DNA from: JBHHXR01 sp046757205
Lineage (GTDB): Bacteria; Pseudomonadota; Alphaproteobacteria; Rhodobacterales; Rhodobacteraceae
Assembly (NCBI GenBank): GCA_046757205.1
Contig: JBHHXR010000190.1
Location: 1 to 7,245 of the forward strand
Direction of reading: 5' to 3'
DNA length: 7,245 nt
Shown here one piece after another: positions 1 through 5,979 of the stretch. Position numbers and translations under genes: made by a program. The notes beneath the pieces are model-generated. The model was not told where the DNA came from. It did no database searches and saw only the letters and a list, made by a program, of their open reading frames with translations. Numbering within the stretch: the stretch's first letter is position 1; each line of letters starts with the position of its first letter.

Positions 1-1341
1 CGCGTAGATGTCGGAATTGGTCGCCAGCTTGATCGACGGCACCGGCTTGTAGCCTGCAGCCGAGCCGCGCCCGGTAGTGAAGCAGATCAGGGTGGCGCCG
101 CTGGCGATCTGGCCGGTGACGGAGGCCGGGTCGAAGCCGGGGGAGTCCATGAAGACGAAGCCGCGCGTGTCGACGGGCTCGGCATATTTGTAGACACCGG
201 CGAGCGGGGCGGATCCGCCCTTGGCTGCCGCGCCCAGAGATTTTTCAAGGATCGTCGTCAGCCCGCCCGCCTTGTTGCCGGGCGAGGGGTTGTTGTTCAT
301 CTCGCCGAGGTTGCGCGCGGTGTAGTCTTCCCACCAGCGGATGCGGTCGATCAGCTTTTGCCCGACCTCGCGTGACACGGCGCGGCGGGTCAGCAGGTGC
401 TCGGCACCGTAGATCTCAGGCGTTTCCGACAGGATCGTCGTGCCGCCCTGGGCGACGATCATGTCCGACGCGACGCCGAGGGCGGGGTTGGCGGTAAGGC
501 CGGAATAGCCGTCCGAGCCGCCGCATTGCAGGCCGACGACGATTTCGGAAACCGGTACCGAGCTGCGTTCCGCCCGGTCCGCATCGGCGAGCATTTCCTT
601 CAGGATGGCGAGGCCACGCTCCACCGTCTTGCGCGTTCCGCCCTCCCCCTGAATGGTCATGGAGCGGAAATGCGCGGTTTCCTGCTGGCCGTAGGCGCGC
701 TTGATACGCTCTATCTGGAGCATTTCGCAGCCGAGGCCGACGATGAGAACGGCGGCGAAATTCGGGTGCACGGCGTAGCCCCAGATGGTGCGCTCAAGCG
801 CTTCGTAACCATCCCCCGAGTCGGCCATGCCGCATCCGGTGTTGTGAGTCAGGGCGACCACCCCGTCGACGTTGGGACAGGCGTTCGCCAGACCGCCGGC
901 CTGCGCCGCGCCGGCGATTTGCCGGGCGACGGTGGCGGAACAGTTCACCGAGGTGAGCACGCCTATGTAGTTTCGGGTTCCGACCTTTCCGCCGGCCCGG
1001 CGGAAGCCGAGAAACGTCCGCCTCTCGGCCTCCGGCACCAGCCGAACGTCGGAAAGGCGGCTTCCGGTCGCGTAGTCGAGCGACGGCTCCGACATCCGGC
1101 AGTTTTGGGTGTGGACGTGCTCTCCCGGCGCTATCGGTCGCGAAGCTTCGCCGATGATCTGTCCGTATTTGCGGATGGGCTCGCCAACCGCGATGGCGTG
1201 CAGGGCGAACTTGTGCCCGCGCGGAACCGGCCCGGCGAGCGCCAGACCTTCGTATTGCGTTCGTGCGGGCAGCCCGATGGCGGCCACGGCGACGTTGTCG
1301 TCGTGATGAAGCCTGACGATCCGGGTCTTTTCGGAAGCCAT
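1..1341 (-). CDS. uxaA: UxaA/GarD-family sugar-acid dehydratase (altronate dehydratase-like), 3' end cut by window
   Basis: Cytoplasmic hydro-lyase of the altronate/galactarate dehydratase family, which removes water from aldonic or aldaric acids to give 2-keto-3-deoxy acids. 447 codons are visible from the ATG at 1341. Residues about 8-82 form the SAF domain (RLHHDDNVAVA, then GEHVHTQN at 73-80). The catalytic GD_AH domain follows with the hallmark GTRNYIGVL (121-129), a THNTGCG motif (165-171), GLGCEM around Cys205 and CGGSDGYSG starting at Cys273; these Cys/His residues are candidates for the family's metal site. The family is usually about 500 residues, so roughly the last 50-60 are missing off the left edge. 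SAF and catalytic domains are fused here; they are separate proteins in some bacteria. The start has GGGAGA seven bases upstream and lies 37 bases after the kinase stop, so it is co-transcribed with it. Substrate is uncertain: altronate is the default, but galactarate or another sugar acid cannot be excluded. Confidence 0.9.
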   Translation of the reverse strand, partial: MASEKTRIVRLHHDDNVAVAAIGLPARTQYEGLALAGPVPRGHKFALHAIAVGEPIRKYGQIIGEASRPIAPGEHVHTQNCRMSEPSLDYATGSRLSDVRLVPEAERRTFLGFRRAGGKVGTRNYIGVLTSVNCSATVARQIAGAAQAGGLANACPNVDGVVALTHNTGCGMADSGDGYEALERTIWGYAVHPNFAAVLIVGLGCEMLQIERIKRAYGQQETAHFRSMTIQGEGGTRKTVERGLAILKEMLADADRAERSSVPVSEIVVGLQCGGSDGYSGLTANPALGVASDMIVAQGGTTILSETPEIYGAEHLLTRRAVSREVGQKLIDRIRWWEDYTARNLGEMNNNPSPGNKAGGLTTILEKSLGAAAKGGSAPLAGVYKYAEPVDTRGFVFMDSPGFDPASVTGQIASGATLICFTTGRGSAAGYKPVPSIKLATNSDIYA

Positions 1342-1378
1342 TTCTCGTTCTCCCGGTCTCCGGGTTCCATCGGTCGGT

Positions 1379-2305
1379 CTACGGCAGGCGCGCCATCAGT
1401 TCCTCGACTTCCGCGCGGCCTGGCATCGACGGCGCGGTGCCCGGGCGGGTTACCGAAATACCCGCCGCGGCGCAGCCAAGCCGCACGGCGTCGGCGGGCG
1501 CGGCGCCTTCGGCGAGGGCGGCGGCGAACCCGCCGTTGAAGGCGTCGCCGGCGCCGGTGGTTTCGACGACAGGGCCGGCGTCGCAGGCCGGGACCATCAC
1601 GGATTGGTCCGCCGAGTGATAAAGTGCGCCGCGTTCGCCAAGAGTGATGACCGCCGCGCCTACGCCCTTTTGCAGGAATACTGCCGCTGCCTTGCGGGCA
1701 TCTTCCACCGTTGCCACGGGCACGCCGGTCAGTTCCTCGGTCTCGGTTTCGTTCGGGGTCACATAGTCGCAAAGCGCCAGCATTCCGTCCGGCAGGGTGT
1801 TCGCCGGAGCGGGGTTGAGGATGGTGGTGACGCCCGCCGCCCTTGCCGTTTTCAACGCGTGCATGGCGGCGTCCATCGGCTGTTCGAGCTGGGTGATGAA
1901 CACCGAGGCGGAGCGGATCAGCCCGGCGGCGGCGTCGACATCGGCCGGCGAGATCAGCGACGCGGCGCCCGGGCAGATGATGATGGCGTTGTCGCCGGTC
2001 GATTCCTCGACGAAGATATAGGCGGCGCCGGTGTAGCTGTCGTCGCTCTGCGTTACCACCGGTTTCACTCCGGCCTCGCGCCAGGTGTTGAGCGCCATGT
2101 CGGCGAAGGGGTCTTTCCCAAGACGGGTCAGGAAGCTGACATCGGCGCCGAGCCGCGCGGCGGCGACCGCCTGGTTGGAGCCCTTGCCGCCCGGGCCCAG
2201 CTTGAAACTGTTGCCGAGAATGGTTTCGCCCATGCGCGGTGCGCGGTCGGCGCGGTAGGAAGTGTCGGCGACGAAGACACCGAGGATGACGATTTTTCCG
2301 GTCAT
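1379..2305 (-). CDS. rbsK: Ribokinase-like PfkB-family sugar kinase
   Basis: Cytoplasmic ATP-dependent sugar kinase of the PfkB/ribokinase family, expected to phosphorylate a pentose such as D-ribose at C5. At 308 residues it matches E. coli RbsK in length. Visible motifs are the substrate-binding GGKGSNQ (39-45), QLEQP with Glu141, NPAPA (164-168), PNETE (184-188) and the anion-hole/catalytic TTGAGDAF (249-256) with catalytic-base candidate Asp254. The N-terminal sugar-binding strand reads GVFVAD (9-14), where E. coli RbsK has GSINAD; the ribose-contacting Asn is Val12 here, while the Asp (Asp14) is kept. The start ATG has AGGAGG eight bases upstream. The gene sits 12 bases after the FucU mutarotase gene, a common pairing because the mutarotase supplies the anomer the kinase needs. 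The overall motif set is RbsK-like rather than KdgK-like, but the true substrate could differ from ribose. Confidence 0.92.
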   Translation of the reverse strand: MTGKIVILGVFVADTSYRADRAPRMGETILGNSFKLGPGGKGSNQAVAAARLGADVSFLTRLGKDPFADMALNTWREAGVKPVVTQSDDSYTGAAYIFVEESTGDNAIIICPGAASLISPADVDAAAGLIRSASVFITQLEQPMDAAMHALKTARAAGVTTILNPAPANTLPDGMLALCDYVTPNETETEELTGVPVATVEDARKAAAVFLQKGVGAAVITLGERGALYHSADQSVMVPACDAGPVVETTGAGDAFNGGFAAALAEGAAPADAVRLGCAAAGISVTRPGTAPSMPGRAEVEELMARLP

Positions 2306-2320
2306 GCAGGCAACCTCCTA
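2306..2320 (-). promoter_or_regulatory. Ribosome-binding site of the kinase gene, overlapping the fucU stop codon
   Basis: On the minus strand the fucU stop TAG (2318-2320) runs straight into GGAGG, so the AGGAGG Shine-Dalgarno of the kinase (2314-2319) shares bases with the stop codon, eight bases before the kinase ATG. A ribosome terminating on fucU therefore ends on the kinase initiation site, which favours translational coupling. Confidence 0.75.
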
Positions 2321-2767
2321 CGCGTCCGGCGGGACCACGCCCTTGCGAAAGGCGAAGCAGCCGTAGAACCGCCGTTCGCCGGTCTGGATGACGGCGTAGG
2401 CCTTTTTCGACCGTTCGTAGAAGGCGTAGCGTTCGATCGAGATCATCGGCCAGTGCCTGCCTTCGGCGGCGTCGATCCTGGCCTGCACCTCGGCCTGCAC
2501 TGGCGGGATTTCGTCAGGGGCGTCGACGATTTCCATGCGCGCGGCGGCGTCGTCGGTGAAAGTGTCGAGCGGGTAGACAGACAGAACGGCCTCGACGACG
2601 GCGGCGGCGGGATGGTCGATGCGCAGCACCTTGCCGATCCGCGTCTGACGGGCCACCGAATCGGACGGGAAGTTGGTATCCGCGATGATCAGGTCGTCGC
2701 CGTGGCCCATGGCGCGCAGCGCGCGCAGGACTTCGGCGTTGAGAAGCGGATTGATACCCTTGAGCAT
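2318..2767 (-). CDS. fucU: RbsD/FucU-family sugar mutarotase
   Basis: Cytoplasmic mutarotase that interconverts sugar anomers (alpha/beta L-fucose, and pyranose/furanose or anomeric forms of ribose in the wider family). The 149 residues start MLKGINPLL, as in E. coli FucU. The GHGD motif (21-24) carries the expected catalytic His22, with Asp30 in the following ADTNFP; the C-terminal part has RYAFYER (113-119) and VIQTGERR, typical of FucU. Length fits the family (about 140-150). I chose the ATG at 2767 rather than the in-frame ATG at 2779 because a GGGGGA ribosome-binding site lies between the two, four bases before the inner one, and the inner start matches the family's N-terminus. It lies between the ABC ATPase and the kinase, so it probably conditions the imported sugar for phosphorylation. 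L-fucose versus ribose cannot be decided from sequence. Confidence 0.92.
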   Translation of the reverse strand: MLKGINPLLNAEVLRALRAMGHGDDLIIADTNFPSDSVARQTRIGKVLRIDHPAAAVVEAVLSVYPLDTFTDDAAARMEIVDAPDEIPPVQAEVQARIDAAEGRHWPMISIERYAFYERSKKAYAVIQTGERRFYGCFAFRKGVVPPDA

Positions 2768-2818
2768 GTCGTCCCCCATTCAGCTTGCAAGGCCGGAAGC
2801 CAGCGGCCACCGACACGG

Positions 2819-2847
2819 AAAAACCTATTGCCGAGCCCCGCCCGGCA
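2819..2847 (-). terminator. Weak terminator/attenuator-like hairpin between ATPase and fucU
   Basis: On the minus strand, TGCCGGG (2841-2847) pairs with CTCGGCA (2829-2835) through seven base pairs including one G-U, around a CGGGG loop. Five bases (ATAGG) then precede a run of five T (2819-2823). The gap between stem and T-run makes it a poor intrinsic terminator, so partial termination or attenuation between the transporter gene and the catabolic genes is more likely than a full stop. Confidence 0.35.
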
Positions 2848-2859
2848 CAATCTAATTTC

Positions 2860-2891
2860 GCTGCCGCCGTTTCAGGGTCGCCGACGGCAGC
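2860..2891 (-). repeat. Inverted repeat just after the ATPase stop codon
   Basis: GCTGCCG (2860-2866) and CGGCAGC (2885-2891) are perfect seven-base complements separated by 18 bases; two further pairs can form inside after one mismatch. It begins four bases after the ATPase stop on the minus strand. There is no T-run next to it. It may stabilise the 3' end of the ATPase message or form part of the junction's attenuation structure. Confidence 0.4.
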
Positions 2892-2895
2892 ATGA

Positions 2896-3954
2896 CTAAA
2901 GCCGCAGCCCCGTCTCCCGGTCGAAGACATGGGCAAGCTCTGGCCGCGGGCGCAACTTTACCGTTTCGCCCGGCGTGAAGGCGTGACGCTCGCGAAAGAG
3001 CGCGACGAGTTCGCGGCCTTCGACGCGGAAAAAAACCAGCGTTTCGGACCCCGTCGGCTCGACCACCGCGACCCGGGCAGGGATCCCTTCATCCGACAGT
3101 TCGAGATGTTCGGGGCGGATGCCGTAGCTGACGGGCCTGCCGTCTTCGAATGCGGCGCCGTTGGCGAGCGGCAGGCGCAGATCGCCTGCTTCCACATGCG
3201 GCGTGTCGCCCAGCCGGGTAGTGCCTTCGATCAGGTTCATCGCCGGCGATCCGATGAAGGTGGCGACGAAGATGTTGCGCGGATTGTCGAACAACTCGAT
3301 CGGGGTTCCGACCTGCTCGATCCTGCCGTTATCCATGACCACGATCCGATCGGCCATGGTCATCGCCTCGATCTGGTCGTGGGTGACGAAAATCGTCGTG
3401 GTCTTCAGCCGTTGATGCAGTTCCTTGATCTCCGTGCGCATCTGGATGCGCAGCTTGGCGTCGAGGTTGGAAAGCGGCTCGTCGAACAGGAAGACCTGCG
3501 GGTCGCGCACGATGGCACGGCCCATGGCGACGCGTTGCCGCTGGCCGCCCGACAGGTGGCGCGGATAACGGTTCAGGTATTCGGTGAGCCCGAGTATCTC
3601 TGCCGCCTGCTCGACGCGCTGCCGCACGTCGGATTTTTCCGCCTTGCGCAGCTTCAGCGCGAAACCCATGTTGGCGGCCACCGTCTTGTGCGGGTAGAGC
3701 GCGTAGGACTGGAACACCATGGCGATATCGCGTTCCGCCGGCGGCAGATTGTTCACCACGCGCTCGTCGATCCTGATCTGGCAGGCCGTGATGCTTTCGA
3801 GGCCGGCAATCATCCGCAGCAGAGTGGATTTTCCGCAACCGGAAGGACCGACCAGGACCACGAACTCACCGTCCCCGATCGTCAGGTCGACGCCGTGAAT
3901 AACTTCCGTCGAGCCGAAAGATTTCCGCAGGTCGTGGATCGATACCTCGGCCAT
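2896..3954 (-). CDS. ugpC: Sugar ABC transporter ATP-binding protein, MalK/UgpC type
   Basis: Energises a binding-protein-dependent sugar importer at the inner face of the cytoplasmic membrane. All nucleotide-binding motifs are intact: Walker A GPSGCGKST (36-44), Q-loop Gln82 in VFQSYALYPH, signature LSGGQRQR (134-141), Walker B VFLFDEP (154-160) with catalytic Glu159, D-loop SNLDA (162-166) and H-loop His192. Residues about 235-352 form the C-terminal TOBE/OB-fold region of MalK-like proteins (GIRPEHL at 278-284). The 352-residue length is normal. The start ATG has GGGGAG five bases upstream. The segment after the A-loop reads ITACQI (55-60), where most relatives have a T-S-G-E/T-type turn, a small oddity away from the catalytic residues. 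It is the first gene of the leftward operon and is divergent from the binding-protein gene, its probable partner; no permease lies in the window. MalK-like ATPases can serve several importers, so partnership is inferred from position. Confidence 0.95.
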   Translation of the reverse strand: MAEVSIHDLRKSFGSTEVIHGVDLTIGDGEFVVLVGPSGCGKSTLLRMIAGLESITACQIRIDERVVNNLPPAERDIAMVFQSYALYPHKTVAANMGFALKLRKAEKSDVRQRVEQAAEILGLTEYLNRYPRHLSGGQRQRVAMGRAIVRDPQVFLFDEPLSNLDAKLRIQMRTEIKELHQRLKTTTIFVTHDQIEAMTMADRIVVMDNGRIEQVGTPIELFDNPRNIFVATFIGSPAMNLIEGTTRLGDTPHVEAGDLRLPLANGAAFEDGRPVSYGIRPEHLELSDEGIPARVAVVEPTGSETLVFFRVEGRELVALFRERHAFTPGETVKLRPRPELAHVFDRETGLRL

Positions 3955-4061
3955 CGTTGCTCCCCGAGAATTTCTTGTCGAAGTCGTAACCCAGCACGTC
4001 GGCCCTGTCCACGCTACAAGTCAGCCTGTTGAATTCTATCGATTTACTACCGCTGATTTTG

Positions 4062-4089
4062 TTGACTTGTTGCCAAGTTGGTTCATACT
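4062..4089 (+). promoter_or_regulatory. Candidate sigma70-type promoter of the solute-binding protein gene
   Basis: TTGACT (4062-4067) matches the -35 consensus at five of six positions. CATACT (4084-4089) follows after a 16-base spacer; shifting one base gives ATACTT with 17. Transcription would start near 4096, giving a leader of about 130 bases before the ATG at 4225. The inverted repeats overlapping it are what one expects of a repressed sugar-inducible promoter. Confidence 0.5.
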
Positions 4090-4093
4090 TGGC
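4065..4093. promoter_or_regulatory. Operator-like overlapping inverted repeats (ACTTG/CAAGT half-sites)
   Basis: ACTTG (4065-4069) and CAAGT (4074-4078) form a perfect repeat with a four-base centre, between the -35 and -10 elements. GCCAAGT (4072-4078) and ACTTGGC (4087-4093) form a second, perfect seven-base repeat with an eight-base centre that covers the -10. The middle half-site is shared. A further half-site, ACAAGT, lies at 4016-4021, about 45 bases upstream. A repressor bound here would block the rightward promoter. The regulator is unknown and is not obviously encoded in the window. Confidence 0.5.
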
Positions 4094-4110
4094 GCACCAG
4101 TGGGGACATC

Positions 4111-4197
4111 ATGCAGCAGGTAATTTCAGGGATGAACGCCAGGCCGGGTTTCGGCCCAGGGGCGGCCGCCTGCCCACGCACGGATCAACCCGCCTGA
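4111..4197 (+). CDS. Possible 28-codon upstream ORF in the binding-protein leader
   Basis: ATG at 4111 opens a 28-codon frame ending in TGA at 4195-4197, 15 bases before the binding protein's ribosome-binding site. It is preceded by GGGGA (4102-4106), though with only four bases of spacing. The peptide starts MQQVISGMNA and becomes rich in Gly, Pro and Ala, partly because it reads through the GC-rich hairpins. It has no recognisable domain. It would lie within about 15 bases of the predicted transcript start. It may be a regulatory leader peptide or simply chance. Confidence 0.2.
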   Translation: MQQVISGMNARPGFGPGAAACPRTDQPA

Positions 4198-4211
4198 TAC
4201 AAAGCAACCTT

Positions 4212-4217
4212 GGGGAG
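4212..4217 (+). promoter_or_regulatory. Ribosome-binding site that fixes the binding-protein start
   Basis: GGGGAG lies seven bases before the ATG at 4225. An in-frame TTG at 4210 sits in front of this site and would put it inside the coding region, so ATG 4225 is the preferred start. It also places the twin-arginine motif at residues 16-17, a normal distance for a signal peptide. Confidence 0.75.
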
Positions 4218-4224
4218 AACGACC

Positions 4225-5874
4225 ATGAGAGTTAATATCTTCAATCGCCTGATGTCGGCGCAGATGAGCCGCCGCCGGATGCTCCAGACATCCGCCGCCG
4301 CGGCCGCTGTCGTTTCGATGCCGCGGCTCGGCGCCGCGCAGTCAGGCGTGCGTGCGGAAATCCTGAAGATCCCCGGCGTCGGTGTCGGTTCGCCGACGGA
4401 TGCCGACTGGCAGAAAGTCGGCGCTCTTACCCTCGGCCCGACCAAAGAGCGCGTTGCAGAAGGCGAGTTCGCCGGTGTCGAGTTGACCTTCATGGGGCTC
4501 AACAACCAGAACCTGCACAACTTCCTGTTCCGCGGTTTCCTGAAGCCGTGGGAGGCCTATACCGGCGCCAAGATCCAGTGGATCGACCTGGCGCAGGCCG
4601 ACTACAACGCGCGGCTCCAGCAATCGATCGCCACCGGCACCGTCGATTTCGACATCATCGAGATGGGCGCGCCGTTCGAGGGCGACGTGCTGGGCAAGGG
4701 GCTGGCATCCGAAATGCCGGGCTGGGTCAAGGACCAGATCGAGATGGACGACTATGTGGGTTACCTGCAGGCGCCGGTCGGCACCTGGGGCGGCAAGACC
4801 TACCGCATCTCGATCGACGGCGACTGCCACAACTTCAACTACCGCACCGACTATTACGAAAGCGAGGAACTGGCATCGGCCTGGGCGTCCGAAGGCGATG
4901 GCAGCCCTTGGGAAGTGCCGACCACGTGGCAGATGGTGCAGAAGCACACCAAGTTCCTGAAGGGCAAGAAGGACCCGCTGCTGGGGCTGGATGCCTACGG
5001 CTATCTCGACCCGCTGAAGGGCTGGGGCGGCTTCGGCTTCTACTTCCTCGGCTCGCGCGCAACGGCCTACGCCAAGCACCCCGACGATCCGGCATTCCTG
5101 TTCGACCCGGATACCATGAAGCCTCGTGTCAACAACGCGGCTTGGGTGCGGGCCATTCAGGATGTGCTCGATGTGCTCGACAGCCAGCCGCCGGACCAGA
5201 TCAACGCCGATCCCGGCACCACCGGGTTCCAGCAGTTCCTCGCCGGCACCGGCGCCATGCTGAGCTGGTGGGGCGATATCGGCTCCAACGCGAGGACTTC
5301 TGACACGTCCGTTGTCGGCGAGGTCACCGGCTTCTCGATCCTGCCGGGCTCCGACGACGTGTGGAACCACAACGCCGGCAAGTGGGAGAAACTTGCCTCC
5401 GGTCCCAACTTCGCGCCGAACATGGCCTATATCGGCTGGGGCATCTACGTCATGGCGCGGGTCGAAGCGGACGCCAAGAAGCAGAAGGCGGCGTGGTCGG
5501 CTGCGGCCCATCTGGGCGGCAAGGACATCTCGCTCTGGGCCTCGGCCTATCCGTCGGGCTTCCAGCCCTACCGGAACTCGCACTTCAATATTTCCGAGTG
5601 GGTGGGCGCCGGTTACGACGAGGGGTTCATCTCCGATTACCTCGCGTCCGAGGCGGACAGCTACAACCACCCGAACGCTGCCATCGAGCCGCGTATTCCG
5701 GGCATCTTCCAGTATTATTCGGTTGCCGAGGACGAACTGGCCAAGACCTATGCCGGCCAGTACGGCTCTGCGCAGGAAGGCGCCGACGCCATAGCGGCGG
5801 CCTGGGAGAAGCTGACCGACCAGATCGGGCGGGAAAGCCAGATTGCGCTGTACAAGGCGTCGCTGGGAATGTGA
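4225..5874 (+). CDS. Periplasmic solute-binding protein of a carbohydrate ABC importer, Tat signal
   Basis: Extracellular solute-binding protein family 1 (UgpB/MalE-like), which captures a sugar or polyol in the periplasm and delivers it to an inner-membrane importer. The N-terminus has a twin-arginine signal: SRRRML (15-20), an Ala-rich hydrophobic stretch (24-30) and a likely cleavage site near GAA|Q (36-39). The mature part has NNQNLHNFLFRGFLKPWEAY (93-112), typical of the lobe-1 start, then IQWIDLAQADYNARLQQ, DFDIIEMGAP and a domain rich in Trp and Tyr (TWGGKTY at 187-193), as is usual for sugar binding. At 549 residues it is clearly longer than the usual 410-450 of this family, similar in size to the longer polyol-type binding proteins of rhizobia. 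Start chosen by the GGGGAG site seven bases upstream. It is divergent from the ATPase gene, its probable partner, and is followed by a hairpin rather than by permease genes. Substrate not assigned. Confidence 0.9.
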   Translation: MRVNIFNRLMSAQMSRRRMLQTSAAAAAVVSMPRLGAAQSGVRAEILKIPGVGVGSPTDADWQKVGALTLGPTKERVAEGEFAGVELTFMGLNNQNLHNFLFRGFLKPWEAYTGAKIQWIDLAQADYNARLQQSIATGTVDFDIIEMGAPFEGDVLGKGLASEMPGWVKDQIEMDDYVGYLQAPVGTWGGKTYRISIDGDCHNFNYRTDYYESEELASAWASEGDGSPWEVPTTWQMVQKHTKFLKGKKDPLLGLDAYGYLDPLKGWGGFGFYFLGSRATAYAKHPDDPAFLFDPDTMKPRVNNAAWVRAIQDVLDVLDSQPPDQINADPGTTGFQQFLAGTGAMLSWWGDIGSNARTSDTSVVGEVTGFSILPGSDDVWNHNAGKWEKLASGPNFAPNMAYIGWGIYVMARVEADAKKQKAAWSAAAHLGGKDISLWASAYPSGFQPYRNSHFNISEWVGAGYDEGFISDYLASEADSYNHPNAAIEPRIPGIFQYYSVAEDELAKTYAGQYGSAQEGADAIAAAWEKLTDQIGRESQIALYKASLGM

Positions 5875-5886
5875 TTTGAACAAAGC

Positions 5887-5908
5887 GTTGTCCCGGAACC
5901 GGGGCAAC
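5887..5908 (+). terminator. Terminator-like hairpin after the binding-protein gene
   Basis: GTTGTCCCG (5887-5895) pairs with CGGGGCAAC (5900-5908) through nine base pairs, one of them G-U, around a GAAC loop, 12 bases after the stop codon. The downstream sequence is only mildly T-rich (ACTTGCTCGTTTG), so termination may be incomplete or Rho-assisted. It separates the binding-protein transcript from the VOC-WYL operon. Confidence 0.45.
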
Positions 5909-5979
5909 ACTTGCTCGTTTGTCCTCGCGATCAGACGCGTCATCGTTTCGGTCGCAAGGCAAATCCCATGAACGGGTAA

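Larger units (their letters stand above)
3955..4224. promoter_or_regulatory. Divergent control region between ATPase and binding-protein operons
   Basis: These 270 bases separate two divergently transcribed genes and include an AT-richer stretch (about 4028-4090) unusual for this window. It holds the rightward promoter, the operator-like repeats, GC-rich hairpins in the leader (GGCCG 4142-4146 with CGGCC 4152-4156, and a self-complementary 10-mer at 4161-4170) and a possible short upstream ORF, described separately. A leftward promoter for the ATPase must also lie here, but I see no clear -35/-10 pair for it on the minus strand. Confidence 0.7.

Noticed and set aside
397..1539. 380-codon open frame on the plus strand
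   Set aside because: It runs antisense through the dehydratase gene and into the kinase gene, both confirmed by family motifs, and has no recognisable domain; it is a GC-bias shadow.
2768..2779. Upstream in-frame ATG at 2779 as the fucU start
   Set aside because: It lies before the GGGGGA site that serves the inner ATG, and the family's N-terminus begins at the inner Met.
1604..2899. 431-codon open frame on the plus strand
   Set aside because: It crosses antisense to kinase and fucU and through the fucU-ATPase gap; composition is His/Gly/Arg-rich low-information sequence with no motif.
2929..4032. 367-codon open frame on the plus strand
   Set aside because: It is antisense to the ATPase gene, whose Walker A, signature and Walker B motifs leave no doubt about the real coding strand.
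4029..4235. 68-codon frame starting at a TTG in the divergent control region
   Set aside because: It starts upstream of the predicted transcript start, has no ribosome-binding site and runs over the start of the binding-protein gene.
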